DNA from: Serinus canaria
Lineage: Eukaryota; Chordata; Aves; Passeriformes; Fringillidae
DNA: 64,000 nt
Assembly: GCF_022539315.1 (NCBI RefSeq)
Contig: NC_066315.1
Span: 125,523,374-125,587,373 of the forward strand
Reading direction: 5' to 3'
Shown: piece after piece, positions 12,659-25,647 of the stretch
Numbering within the stretch: position 1 is the first letter of the stretch
How the letters are laid out: the number at the start of each line of letters is the position of its first letter
Position numbers and translations under genes: made by a program
The notes under the pieces: generated by a model
Database searches by the model: none
What the model was told of the DNA's origin: nothing
What the model saw: only the letters and a program-made list of their open reading frames with translations

Positions 12659-15404
12659 TATGAAAAATTAAGATAGTAATATGAGAGAATCAGAAAATCA
12701 TTATAAGACAATAGAATAATTTATTTTAAAAGTTGTTTTACCTTTCCTCAATAATGGAAAACTAAACTAACAATTAAATGTTGCCTTGTAATGAAAACCA
12801 ACTTGTCACAAACAATTTGTAATGACTCATTATATTCTTATATTGGCTTTCCATCTAAAGTGGTGGGACCCACTTATAAATTGTTACTTCCTTTACAATA
12901 AATGGAATGAACCATAAATTAGTATAAGTTAATATTTTCTTTTTCTCTAAGATCTAATAAATCAACCTTTTTTCAGCATATTAAAAAAAAAATCTCTTTT
13001 CAGTGTCTCTTCTTAGGAAAACAACCAGAAAATTCTGATTGCATGAATGTGACAAAATTAAATCTTTTTTACAGATTTATCACAGAGTCATAATCTTTAG
13101 TTACCAGTCATTACAACTGAGCATGTGCAGTTGACCAAACTACAGTTTATAGCCTTGGACTACTTACTTAAAAATGGCCTTATTTTTATTACTTTATTAA
13201 AAGCCCTGGATTAACATTTTTTAATAGTTTCCTTGTATTGCCTTGGAAAAAAACTTAGACTTCCATAAAACCCTTAATTAGCATTTTAAAGTAGCATTTT
13301 AATTGTTTGAAAATATACGAGGCATAATTTCAGATTTTTTTTTTTCTTTATGCAACTACAGTCCTGTTTGTTCATTTCAAATGTTGTACTGTAGAGTTAA
13401 TAGCATTTGGTATGTATTTTTGTAGCATTTAGAACAGCACAAGGGAGACAGTGCAAAACAGGAAAAGTTTTAGCCAAGATTGATTTTTCTGCACCTGCAA
13501 AAAGGCTCATGATTTACATATTGTTCTGGTAAAGGAGTAGCAAAGTACTATAGCTTCCTATGGATACTAAATCTGTCTAGGAGCTGTAGCAGCTGGAACC
13601 CCACCTTGGAGATAAGGTGCTGCAAGATGTTGCCATCTATATAAAATCCAATGTCAGTTTTAGCCAAAGAAATAAAAGTGAACTGGTTTATAAAGGAGAA
13701 GAAAAGCAGAAAAGCAGTATTCCTTGGCAATGTAAGTCCCTAAAAGTTATTGACTGAAATCAATGTGTGCTTTAATGCTTCTGTTGCACAAAGGTACAGA
13801 GCTTTTTTTTCTTTTTTTTTTACTGCCATCCCAACTGCCAGCATTATTAAGCTGGATAATTATATTGACTGCATAAAGCTGCTGTAATATGATGCGTTTC
13901 TATTGCTTCCTAGCTGTGCAGGTATGCTCTAACTATATGAAATACAAAGATGGGTGGAAAAAATACCATGCATTTTGTAATTTCAGGCCATTTTCAAAAG
14001 AGACAAATTGTGTACATTTCCATGAAGAAAAAGCTTTCCTTTTCTCAGAATTTCAGGAGGTCTTTGGGAAAACAGATTATGATTAAATATAGCTGCCTTG
14101 TCCAGTGACAAATAGAGGAGCATTATTTGTTGTGATAGAAAATTATGTGCCTGAATGTAGTGCCTGAAAAATGAAAGAATGTTTACATCTTTCCTAAGGT
14201 TCCTGGATAACCTTTTGCCACAGCAAATCTCACAGGTCCCTCAAAGTTTCAAGGAGCAGCCAGCCAGAAGAAAATGTGTTTATAAAGAAAGGATATATCA
14301 AAATATCCTTTAGTATTTTTTTTCTTAACTCTGGGCAGGAAGAAGTCAGAATTTCTCCTACAATTGTGTGTGGAATGGAGCACGCAAAGAATGTCTCAAA
14401 ATGAGTTCTAAAATTTTATTCACTATAAAACTGACAATTGTACAAATGGCATTAATTTTGAAGAGGATAATTGGAATCAGTGTTGTGCTATTTTTAGCTA
14501 GATTTGTGCATCTAAGCATTTACAGGTTTCTAGAATTTTCATTCATTATTTCAGGATCATTAAGTTAAATTTACTCTATAAATCCGAGAAATTTCTGTTT
14601 TCAGCACACTTGTTAAACTTTGTTTGTCAGGCTCCTCCCTAGAGTTATGCAATGTTCTTTACTGATATTTTCTTATAATTCCCCTATTTTATCAATATCA
14701 GAAGTTTACGTTCTAATCCTCTAGTTATTTGCAGTTAGCATATATGTTTATTATTCATTAAAGCCTTTAAGAACGCTAACACTCTGAGACAAAATGTTTG
14801 GTAAAATTTTGAGCAAAGTAATTGACTATATAAATTATCAAACAGAAAAGAAACAAATTATTTTTCTTGCATCTTTTTAGCTTTCAATTTCAAAGATTGA
14901 GTCAAATATGAGTAATGAATTAATGTCACATTTACTTTTTTTTTTTTTTAATGTGAAGGTACCTTTCTTTCAAAGAAGTTTTCTGCTTTGGTGCTTAGAT
15001 TTCAATCCTTCATTACACTCAACATTTCTCAAAAATTCCTTTGAGGATCCCATATGATAGTTGAGCTTCTCTGAAAATCTACTGTTAAGTATCAGACAAG
15101 ATTTATATGCACAGTTGAAATTTGCTATTTCAGCAAACAGACTTCAGAAATCAGTTTATGTGAGCTGGTCTGGAATTATTTTCAGACAATAGAATGCCTG
15201 CTGACCATGGGTTGTTATTACTCGTTTTACAGTTATATTGTGGTCAGCACCAGCTCAGCTAAATTGATAGTTATAGTAGATCAAAGATAGATAACAGGAC
15301 AGACATTGCATTCTTTCCTTTTCTCATCCTAACAGCTTTTTCATAACTTGTCAAAACTACTCTGTTTTTACTTCATTTAAGACTCAACACTCATTGACTT
15401 GCTG

Positions 15405-15447
15405 TCTCTTCTCCCTTCCCTTTCCTCTTCTCTCTCTTCTTCCCCTT
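15405..15447. repeat. Polypyrimidine tract, 43 bases
   Basis: An uninterrupted run of C and T on the plus strand, mixing CTTCC and TCTCT units. Such homopurine-homopyrimidine tracts can adopt triplex (H-DNA) structure. No exon follows that would suggest a splice-acceptor role. Confidence 0.85.
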
Positions 15448-16079
15448 AAATAAATAAGATAGGGAGTGGCAGAGATCCACACTTTGACAACTGCTTTCAC
15501 ATATAAGACAAAGTTAGAAACATCCTGACTATCAGCTTGCATCTTTTTCAAGAAGAATAAGGGGAGAAAGGCAGGGAATTGCGTCTTTGTAAATATGAAG
15601 AGGTGGATCCACAAGAATTCTTCCTCATACACAAAGACATTTATAAAGGAGGTTTGATTCAAAAGCCATGGACATCAATAAAAAACATTCTGGGAACTAG
15701 CCTGAGTCCTCATTTCACAATCCATCCACTTTATTGTAGTTTCACTTCTCTCAGTCAACATTGTCCACAGAATTTTTAAAGTAAATTTTTACCATTTTTG
15801 GTTCATTATCAAACCTCTTTATTAAACAGTCAGCTTTCGGTAAACACAAACACTGTATTTTAGTAAAATAAACTTTTCACAGAAAAGTAATATTCTAAAC
15901 AGTCTCTTTAGTCAGCAATACCAAGAGGAAAACACAGATTAAACTGAGGAGATTGTACAAGGTTATGAATTAACTAATGATGGAAAACATAACCAATGTT
16001 ATGAAAGGGCAAGTTCTAGTTCTTGTACAACATGTTGAGTATTTAGAAAATTTAATACCTATAAAAATATCATGAAGGT

Positions 16080-16660
16080 AGGTTAAACTGGAATAAGGGA
16101 TCTAATTCTAGACTGCATTAGGAACAGCATTGTCAACAGGCAAGGAAGCGAATCCTGCTCCTCTATTCAGCCCTTATGATGCCTCACCAGGAGTTCTGTG
16201 TCCAGTTCTGGCTTCTTCAATACAAGAGATACCTGAAACTATTGGAATGAGGTCAGAAGAGAGCTATGAAGATGATTAAAGAACTGGAGCACCTCACTTA
16301 GGAGGTGAAAGACAGTGTCATCTGGGCCTCTTTAACCTGGAGAAGTGATGGCAGAGGGGACCTCATTAAAGTCTCTAAGTGTCTGAAGGGAGAGTGTCGA
16401 GAGGATGGCTCTTCTCAGGGGTGCAGAGAAAAAAGACAAAAGGAAGTGGGTAGAAACTGATAAACGGGGAAATTCTGCTTTTTAACTGTGCAGGTGACAG
16501 AGCACTGGAGCAAATTGCCCAAAGAGGTTGTGTAGTCTCCCTCACTGGAAGTATTCAAAAGTTGTTTGGATAAGTCCTGAGTGATGTGCTCCAGGAGACT
16601 GCAGGAAGGTTGGGACAGATGACCCATGGAGGTCCCTGCCAACCTTTCTGTGATTCTGTG
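16080..16660 (+). mobile_element. CR1 LINE fragment, sense on plus strand
   Basis: About 580 bp reading as the distal part of a CR1 element in sense orientation. It has a 'TAGACTGCATTAGGAA' block near 16110, 'CCAGTTCTGGCTTCTTC' near 16202, 'AACCTGGAGAAG' near 16335, 'GTGACAGAGCACTGG' near 16493 and 'GGTCCCTGCCAACCTTTCTG', then the terminal ATTCTGTG-type repeat at about 16653-16660. Several frameshifts and stops mean it encodes nothing. Its 3' end faces the 3' end of the next CR1 copy, about 25 bp away. Confidence 0.9.
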
Positions 16661-16684
16661 AATACAGAATAAAGCATTCTATAG

Positions 16685-16866
16685 ATCATAGAATCATAGA
16701 CTCATTGAGTTTGAAAAAGACTTCCAAGACCACCGAGACCAACTGTTGACCAAAAACCATCATCATGTCAATTAAAGCATATCACTCAGTGCCACATCCA
16801 GTTGACTCGTCAGCTCTTCCAGAGATAGTGACTCCACCACCTCCCTGGGCAGCCCATTTCAGTACC
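16685..16866 (-). mobile_element. CR1 LINE fragment, minus strand, tail to tail with the previous copy
   Basis: The plus strand begins with the reversed tail (ATCATAGAATCATAGA, 16685-16700) and continues with 'GACTTCCAAGACCACC', then 'CCAGAGATAGTGACTCCACC' and 'CTCCCTGGGCAGCCCATTTC'. This matches a CR1 subfamily with a different 3' sequence from the copy at 16080-16660. The element is 5'-truncated at about 16866. Confidence 0.88.
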
Positions 16867-17182
16867 AAAACTTTTGATATAATGGATGTAGCTGAAATAA
16901 GTGGTCTGTTTTGGAATAAAGGTTTTCTAACTTGTTTAACATCTCTAATTTGGTTCTACATATAAAAACCTTGAATATTCTCTGATAGTTTGGAATACTA
17001 AATGTTGAAGGTAAGCATATTAACAGGTTTCTTCTCAGATAATGAACTTCTGCTGTAGTATAATTAACCTTTGACACAGATGGGAATTTTTAGCAGAAAC
17101 AATTAATTGGAAATTATGCTCTTTTACAGGTCATCACCCTTTAGCACAAGTGTGCACTACCAGCATTTCATTGGTGTGTTTT

Positions 17183-17653
17183 CTAGTTGAAGATTTTTGG
17201 AGTTTCTTTTCCTTTTGGGGAAGACTGAATAATTATGGTAGAGAAAAATATTAACATAAATAATAAAAAATTCTTGAACATTCTTATGGGGGAGGAAACT
17301 TTTTCACCCAAGTTCATTGTAAATCCATTGCTTTCAAACTGACACTCAAGGTTAATAATTCCTATGCATGAAAACTTATTTGGAATAAGGTGAGTTGTCA
17401 ATTTAAACTGATTTAAGTAATCTTGATTAGGTTCATCTGCAATTTCTCTAATTCCAGAAAATGTCTCATTCCAGTTTTCTCTCTTATTCCAAAAACAAAA
17501 GGTTTCACACAAGGAGTGAATCAGGAAAATCAGCTGAAAAACAGCTGTGTCAAAGTAATCTCTCACACAGAGAAGCCTTAACACACTGGAAGGTGATAAG
17601 GTTGAGTTTGTGGTAATGGAATAAAATTTATTAAACAATGAAACCCAACTCAT
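17183..17653 (-). other. Longest open reading frame (156 codons), probably not a gene
   Basis: An ATG-to-stop frame on the minus strand. The predicted product is rich in Phe, Ile, Ser and Asn, as expected from AT-rich DNA, with one hydrophobic stretch near residues 128-143 (FLLFMLIFFSTIII). No signal peptide, domain, Cys pattern or family signature is recognised. No TATA-like core promoter or exon-intron structure is evident around it. With this many stop-to-stop intervals in 64 kb, one frame of this size by chance is plausible. It is recorded because it is the largest frame and lies outside recognised repeats. Confidence 0.2.
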
Positions 17654-18086
17654 TCCTTCAAAAATTCAGGGCTTCATAGACCTAGTTAGAAAACAACAGC
17701 TAGTTACAGATCTACCTATTTTTGTAAGAACTTCTTAGGGCTCCAGTGCATTAAGTTGCTCCAGGGTGACTTACTCCATGTCTCTTGCTCTATAGTAACT
17801 GTATTTGTGCATATGCTGGACAGGGAAAAAAGGAAAGCAAGAGAAACTGAGATTTCTCCTGGTGATAACTGAATTTATAACATAAGCGAGCACATGTCGG
17901 ATACTTTTAGACCCATGGCTAGAAACTGCAGTAATGGTTGTTCATAACTTACATATATATCTAGACCTCCAAAGTAGAACAAAACTCTAAATGTTTTTAT
18001 TTTTATTTTTTTTTATGTAAGGCTTTGGATTTTCTCATTTTCCATGTAATCTATATTGTGCAACCTTGCACTTTATTATCATTGAT

Positions 18087-18087
<1 letters not shown>

Positions 18088-18119
<32 letters not shown>
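18088..18119. repeat. Poly(A) run, 32 bases
   Basis: Thirty-two consecutive A residues preceded by unique AT-rich sequence. It could be the tail of a retroposed transcript on the plus strand, but no AATAAA precedes it at the usual distance, no gene-like sequence is seen upstream, and no convincing flanking duplication was found. A simple mononucleotide expansion is the default reading. Confidence 0.95.
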
Positions 18120-18121
<2 letters not shown>

Positions 18122-19137
18122 AGAACCCATGTTCAGCATAACTGTTTTCTAGACCAGTGACCCAAATCTCAATTTTCTCTCTTCGGGTTACTTCAGAAAA
18201 TGTGTAATAATTCTTGAAATGGGCAGAACGATTTATGAAGCAAACCTCTTTAATATTTTTAGCTACCTGAATTTTCCAGACAGTGAAATATTGCAGACTG
18301 AGCAGAAGTGATAATTTTAGATTAAGTAAACTGGTCCCAAAACCTCTGTTATGGTGAAATTGTTAAACTTGCTCTCTATGTTAGCACTGTAACCAGTTCC
18401 TAGGTAACAACCATACTACAAAATAACCATCATGAGTTAAAGCCAGAAACTGTTTTAATGATGGGTTTACAGCTGTAGGGGGGAAAAAAGTAAAAAGATC
18501 CATGGTTAATCTACATCTTGTTCATCTGTATTCCTATTTCCCCTTTAATTTACATGTAGAAGCTTGTCATGCTAAAGCGTCTTTTTTGATACTGTTTTTG
18601 CCTGAGGCCCTCTTAAAAATTGGCTCACAATCAATCTGATCTATTTTGTTAACATCACAGAGAACATTGTCAAAAAGTCTAAGTGTTGCTTGAAAATACA
18701 GTTTTCCTTCTCTGTTTTTTTTTTTTTAATTCATCATTACTTGGTAAAGCTCATTTGTGCTGTATAGCAACCTCACACAATTGGTATATGACAGTTTGTC
18801 TACACAGAAAAGAAGAATAATTAGCTTCAAATCTAAAGGGAAGAAAGTTTTAGTTTGACACAGGAAAAATGATGATTTAATGCTGATTTTACTGACATAG
18901 AAATATAGGAGTTTGCTTAGATCATTTGCTTGTAAGACACTCCTTCCTTTGCACTGAGGATAAACTATTTCTTTTTGGATTTCAAGAAGGCATATCTCAA
19001 ATAGTTTATTGAGCAAAGAATGGAAATAGTAGAAAATATAATATCAATAAAATGGTAGAAAAGGTGGTAATAATCTTATGACCTTTTTGATGTTAGCAGG
19101 GAAAACTGGTTGCTGCAGCATCAGACCAGTCCTTGCA

Positions 19138-19190
19138 TGTTCAGTTATGGCTGGACTCAATGATCCTCATGGTATTTTCCAATGTCTGGT
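19138..19190 (+). mobile_element. Possible CR1 3' remnant
   Basis: The stretch around 'GGCTGGACTCAATGATCCTC' resembles the block just before the CR1 3' terminal repeat, where elements often read 'ggactcgatgatcc'. The terminal octamer repeats are not preserved, so this is a weak call. Confidence 0.4.
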
Positions 19191-22100
19191 TGAACTTTTC
19201 CCACTAAAAAGATCTCATTCATAGTGAGGTGCATTGTCATTGTAGTCTTTACAATTTAGCAGGCTTTTCTTAGACGTTGGGAAATCTTTGAATCATTTCT
19301 GTTGTCAGGTAAAGGACTGTTAAGCATTAGGGTATGTTGCTTAATTTCATCATTAAATAAGATTTGTAGGTGTGTCATCCACATGGACAAGCTTTGCCAT
19401 TACAGGTAATCAGCCAAATTCATCCAGCAGACCCTGAGTGTTGCTTTGAGCTTCACTACATATTGACATAGGAGCAGGCCTGGGACAGCCAAAACACAGG
19501 GTTTATGTGGTTCTTCATTGCTAACACACAAATCCTGACAATCAATGTCTTTGGTTGTACTCTGAGGAAATTCTGCTCAAAGACACCATGCTCTTCCAAT
19601 ACCTTCTGCAGTGACCCACTACACTAAGAAGCATAACAAGACACATTCTTCCAAGAAAAACTCCTTAAGAGCCTGCCTTTCCTCCTTTCTTTGCAATCAT
19701 GCACATCATACTCCAAAATGACGTTAGATTCCTTGGCTGATAGTCTTTGGCAGGATAAAACTGTGAGTGCTTGTGATAGGAAATTGAAAAGTGCAGCCAA
19801 ATATTCCTGGTGATCCAGCAAATATTTTTCTTTGCTCTTTTCTTTCCTTAGGCACTGCAGATGATCAGAATAATAGACCATCCGAGGGGATGCTGCTATA
19901 CATGAAATAACACAAGGGGGGAAACCAAGTACATTATGAGCAACTATTACTCTGCAAAGAAAACAGACATATATTCCAGGAATTACACTACTTTAAGGCA
20001 GTCTGAATTTTCTAGTTCCATAGAATATGCTAGAAAATATTAAACAGATTCAAATTCAATCTTTAGGCAATCCTAGGAAGGAAACTGGGCTGAGCATTTT
20101 TGATAAAAATGAAATAAATTCAGAGCTAGATAAACCAGTGTCTAAAGAGGGATAACTGAGAATGAAAGTTATCCTTTAAAAATAAACATAGCTGAGCAAG
20201 GTATTTTTGCAATGGAAACATATACAAAAAAAAGCTTTTATACTCTACACGTTCAAATATTTGCACCACTTAAAAGAAGTAGAATTATAAATGGAATTAT
20301 ATAATAGAAAAAAACAGAAATCAATCCCAAAAATTAATTTTAGCCCCCAAGACGTGATTTTTTTAAAATTTCATCAGTCAAAGATTAGAATAGAGAAGGG
20401 AAATTCAGAAGTTAAGTCACAGCCACCCTTTAGCCCCTGTACAGTTACCTAGGATGCTGATGAAGTCATGTGCCTTCTGACCTCATTGAGAGTACTGATA
20501 TTTCAGAGGGGAATACTTCACCATGTGACTATTTAGATGGGAAGGACTGATTTGTCAGTGAATGTATCAGGTCAGCATTTCTCAGTTTTCTAATATTGAG
20601 GTAGGTACTAAATATATTTTTTATACTTTTGCAGATATTTTCTACTGAATATATCAACAGAGTTAACATCAGACCTTAATCTTACGAAGTGTCTTGTAGA
20701 TAATCCTTCTGCAGAGAAAACCTGTAATTTCAGTTCTTACTTGTAACATCTCTCATTTGTTAAACCTCTGGGTCTTAAGGAGTAAGACTGCTGACAAATG
20801 CAAGCAGCTACCTTTTTTAACAATATAATGTTCTCTCCATGGCTTGTCAGGGCAGCAGTGCAACAAGTTTTGAAATGAATAGAGTGGCTGTTCATAACTC
20901 AGTATGACATCCTTCCATCAGTGGGCATTAGCAGATGCTTTCTGAAGAAGAAGAAATTACATGCTTAAATGCAGAAAAAGAAAGTGTCCTAGATACCAGT
21001 TGTGTGTTTTTAAGGGTGATTATAAGTAACCAGAGTTTGTATTATTTTAATAAATCTTTCATGACAAACAGTGAGTAAGAAGGATCAAAGAGTGTGAGAT
21101 GAATTCTTTTTGCTCACAGTATTTTATTACTCATATGAAGCGATGATACACAGAGAGAAATTACTGGTGAATAAAATTTTGAAAGTCAAAGCCACTGAGA
21201 AAGACTGTAGGATAAGATTATCAAGGAACTTGAAGATAACATAAGAAGCAGCATAAAAAGGCATGCTTTTAAAACATCACTGTAGCAGTACATGTTGATA
21301 TCTTTGAAACCAACTGCAGAAGCAAGTTTCATTATAAGAAATATTCAGAACCATATGTGAAATTATAAAACTGCGATGGATTATTACTTTTGTTACCCTT
21401 GACAAAATTGCTCTATTATTGCTGCTATTTTTTATTTTCTCCAATATAACATGCCAAAGCACAAGTGATACATACTTTGCAGAAGTAGTTCAACTAGTTC
21501 AATAATCTTGTTGTTCAACTAGATTATTATTTTTTCTCCTTGTAACTAAGTTGATTATGCTCTAAGTGCTGTAAACTACTGATATTTTTTGTACTGGGAT
21601 GATATCTACCACAAGTTTGAGTTAAAGAAAAATAGCCATCATTAACATCACAGGATAATATATCCCTCTCAAGTAATTTTTTTTCCTGTGGGTATGACAT
21701 TTTTGTGGTGCACCCTACTTGATTATCATCTCTTGCCCTTGTTCAATTCAAGAGTTGCATCTAGTTGACTTCTAAAGACTTGAATAGTCTTTCATCTTTC
21801 TGCAATTTAACTAAAATTAGCCTTGATGAATAGGATCTGGTAGAGTGGTTTTGACTTTTAACAGCTAAGTATCTACTCAGTGAAAAAATAATTTTCAATG
21901 ACGTCAGGATCTTTTTTAGTTTGAAAGTATTTACACTAATTATAACTAGTATTTTGCCACTTGAAAAACACAGATTATATATTTTAAGGATTATTGTTTA
22001 CTTTTGCTTATTGATGGATTCTTAAAAATTAATTTATTATTTTTCAAAGGATTTCTGTCAGTAATTAATAAATATTTTAATTACTACTTTTTCTTGTTAA

Positions 22101-23262
22101 GGTCATTTTCTAGTCTTAAAATATATGAACTTAATTCTGTGATGCATTCTTTGGACCCCCTTTTTTAGAAAGGAAACTATTTGTATGTTCTGATTTTAGT
22201 TTTCTTCTTCATGTTGTGCTATTTTATGACTAAGAGCTAGTTATATGTAGTTTATTTTGATTGAAGAAAAATTGTTGAAATCTGCAGTAGTTTCTAGATT
22301 TAGCTGAGAGTTTTTCTCCATGCTGTTAAATATTTGTCATTTTTACAAGGCAGTTTTATTTATGAAATTATTAAACTTTCTACCAGCTGTCTTTGCTACT
22401 TGAAATAAGCCTTATTTGCCACTATTTTGTAAAGCTTTTACTTAATTTTTTTTATGGCATGATATTTTGGCCAGTGAGGTAGAATACTTATTCATTAAAT
22501 TCTGTTCACCTTAAAACTGACTGGGAATGGAAAGTGGATATCTTACTTGTCAGTCATCATTTATTGAGGACAGCAAATCATCTTGTCAAAACTTGTAGTT
22601 AATGGAAAGAGTACACCCTGGCACTATTACCAACAGATAAAGAAATAATAAAGTGCAAAATGAAAGAGCCTCAGCTTATCCAGAGCTCATCATTTAGTCT
22701 GCTTCTGCAGGTACAAGATCTGTCATGAGATTGCTGGTAGTGTGCACTCTCAAGCGCTTCTAACGATGGGTTAGAGCAGTGTTACAGCCTCAGAAGAGAC
22801 AGACTTTGATCTTGGGCTGGCACATGTAGGACAAGGCAGGGAGCTACAGAGGAAATATGGGCTTGCAAAAGAAAGGGTGAAAGCCCTTTGGCCTGGTCTG
22901 CCTTGAGATAAGTATGTTTTTGAAGTCTTTCCCTCTGAGAAATGAAGTAGTTCATGTTGTGTGTTCTTGATGCCAATCTGCCTACGCTGGTGTTTCTAGG
23001 TCAACATCACAAGGAAAGATTTAGAAGATGCTGGCTGTAGCTCACCATTGATATTGCTTAGCCTATTCAGCCTCTGCTCCATCTGTTATATTCTGCCAGT
23101 CAGCAGTTCAAGGGGGACAGTGCATTCCCATGGCCAGGGGAAAACAAAGATTATCCAATAACACACATTTAGCTTTGCTCAAAAGTGTTACTTCTGTTAA
23201 GCTACAGTTATACAACAGAGTCATAGAACATCCTCTACACAACTGTTTGTAATTCTCCTTGC

Positions 23263-23304
23263 CAGGGGCAGATTATTTCCCTGTCACTCAGGGAATGACC
23301 CCTG
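23263..23304. repeat. Imperfect two-step hairpin
   Basis: An outer stem CAGGGG (23263-23268) / CCCCTG (23299-23304) and an inner stem TTCCCTG (23277-23283) / CAGGGAA (23289-23295) surround a 5-base loop, separated by an asymmetric internal loop. It is GC-rich compared with its surroundings, but too short for a usual microRNA precursor. Confidence 0.7.
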
Positions 23305-23887
23305 CCAATACTCTTGGAAGCCAGAAGCCAATTGATCCATTCAACAGACCTATATTCTATATTTTGCATCCACTGTGGCAATCTCTTTTACTAGCTGCTT
23401 TCTCCTGCATTATAGGGCAAAGCAGTCTGTTTCAGTGGTTTTGCTTTTATTGCTTCATAATTTTAGAAGTTACAAAATGAAAGATCCAGTCCTATAGACA
23501 CACACAGGAGTAAATTAATTTTCCACATAATTTCATTTACCTCCATGGGAGAATTAGCTCTCATAAAACTCTATGTACCTGTTTGTGTTTGCAGGATTAA
23601 GCCTTAAGGAACCTGACATTATTCTACAGTTACTTTACTGTCTGCCTAATGTACTTAATGCACTTTGAGCTGTAAATCTGATTTAACATCGAGATTTGTA
23701 GAGAAGAGATCTTGGGCAAAACTCCATTTTCCTTCACACTCCTTTAAAAGCATGGAGAGGATATGGTAATAGGATGTTTGCTTAGCTTTTTCACTTTACC
23801 TACCTTTTAGCCTGGGGTTGCATGCCTATGTGCACATGTCAGAGGCTATATGAAGAGTTTTATGAGAAGCATTACAAAGAGTTAAAG

Positions 23888-23976
23888 AATAAGTCAGGTT
23901 TATATAATTCCAGAATAATTCAGGAATTAGTCAGGTTTATATAATTCAGGAATAAGTCAGGTTTATTTAATTCCAG
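23888..23976. repeat. Small minisatellite, three copies of about 26 bp
   Basis: Three related units built on AGTCAGGTTTATATAATTC occur at 23888-23913, 23925-23950 and 23951-23976. An 11-bp partial copy (AATAATTCAGG) lies between the first and second. Copies differ at a few positions. Likely a local slippage product. Confidence 0.9.
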
Positions 23977-25647
23977 TTTTAGGGGTAGATATAGCCACTG
24001 TGTAAGAAAGTATCCAACCTCTATCCAGCTTTGGAAAAGCAGATGAATTTGGCTGTGCACACATTCCTCTACTTATTTTCCCTGAATCTTGAGGGAAATA
24101 GTTGGGGTGTGTCAAAAGAGATCCTGCCAGCAAGTTGAAAATTCAGGACCATTAATTTGCTTATGCAATAGGCAAACTGTATCTGCTAGTTCCAAACTTC
24201 AGAAGAGACCTTTAGGTTGTGCCTTAGATAAACTTTGTTATGTCATCACAATAAACTGAAAATTTGTCAGTCTGAAAATTGTTTTAAAAATAAATTGTAT
24301 CTTTGTGCAAAAATAAATTAAAGGCATTGTTTACAAGAAAGCATTTCAATGAGTCACAGTAAATTTCAGCATTTGTACTTCAGAGGGGGTAAAATACACA
24401 TTAAGAAACACCAGCCCTGGAAACTCTTTGACTGTTTTTATTCTTTTTTTTTTTTTAATTTTTAAATTTTATTCTTAGGTTTGTATTGGGTCACTCAAAT
24501 GCTTCATCTTCAAACACCTAAGAAAATATTCAGTAACATCTCACATGCAAGTGAATCTGGAGATTCCATGTACTTAAAAATAAAAGGTCATATGCTGAAC
24601 TCAGTGCACTTACAGTAGCTACACCAGCCAAGGATTTTCCTCAAACTGTTCAAGAGGAAATTAGATGTGAACCAGATTATTATGAGAGTATTCATTTTCC
24701 TGCATGGCTCATTGCATACTAGCACATTAACTAAGAATACAAATTAGTATAATACGCTAAAAATGGCTGCTGCAATCAATATTTTTACATTTGTCTGGGA
24801 AAAAATAATGCAAAGTGAAGCAGAAAGTGAGTGAAAGCTATTATGTCAATTCATTCACCTACTAATGAACATATATGGGGATTGCTTGCAGCCATGCTTT
24901 ATGACAGCACAAGTATTTACAATAGATTCTCAGAGCTGTCACAAACTAGTCAAAACAAAAATGCTCAATTTAGTATTTTTTAAAACATGGTAAGCATTAT
25001 CAGAAGAGGCTTGCTAAAAAAACCCTCACATATTAAATTGCTAAAAATTGCATTTCATTATTTCACTGTATGTACATATGGGCTATACTCTCTTTAAATT
25101 AATCTGTAAATTGAATTTCAGGAACTCCATTGTATCTCAGAATAGCTCTCAGAAATCACTGTATCAAAGGTACTGACCAGAGAGGAGAGATCAGGAAAAA
25201 AAAAATTCTTTATATTTAATTTGAACTTTCTTAACAAGATAATGCTAAAATACAATCACTGACCAAAGAGACCTGCAAAATAAACAAAGGAAAAAAATCA
25301 AAGAACTTTTGACTTGATAGCAGACAGGAAACATAAGCAAGTGTTGGGTGGTGGGATTGGTAGTGACTTCTGTGAGGTTTTTTCCCACCTGAAGTGTCTC
25401 ATAGGCATAAGGATTGGGTTGATTTGCCATTGTGTACATGGACCCTTCAGGAATCAGAAGACTTGAACCAAAACCATAAGACAAATGAAGAACGAAGAAT
25501 AAAGAAAATTCTGGCTAAATTTTGGGAAAAAGTGCAAAGAAAGAAATTTCCAGTCCTGACCTACCTTATCTAAAAGCAGAAGAAAGGAAATTCAAATCTC
25601 AAGTACTTTTAGCCAAATACATTGTAAGCCAAGATATACTGTGCAAG

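Larger units (their letters stand above)
9166..16079. other. Unique AT-rich non-coding DNA
   Basis: Nearly 7 kb without a gene or recognised interspersed repeat. Open frames are below 100 codons and carry no known motif. Items listed separately are the hairpins at 11067-11104 and 12620-12658 and the polypyrimidine tract at 15405-15447. Between 13277 and about 13425 the octamer TAGCATTT recurs several times, partly as a tight direct repeat; I assign it no role. Confidence 0.55.

Noticed and set aside
19624..19881. 85-codon minus-strand frame with a plausible-looking amino-acid mix
   Set aside because: No domain or family is recognised and no splice context is convincing; kept only as a weak possibility.
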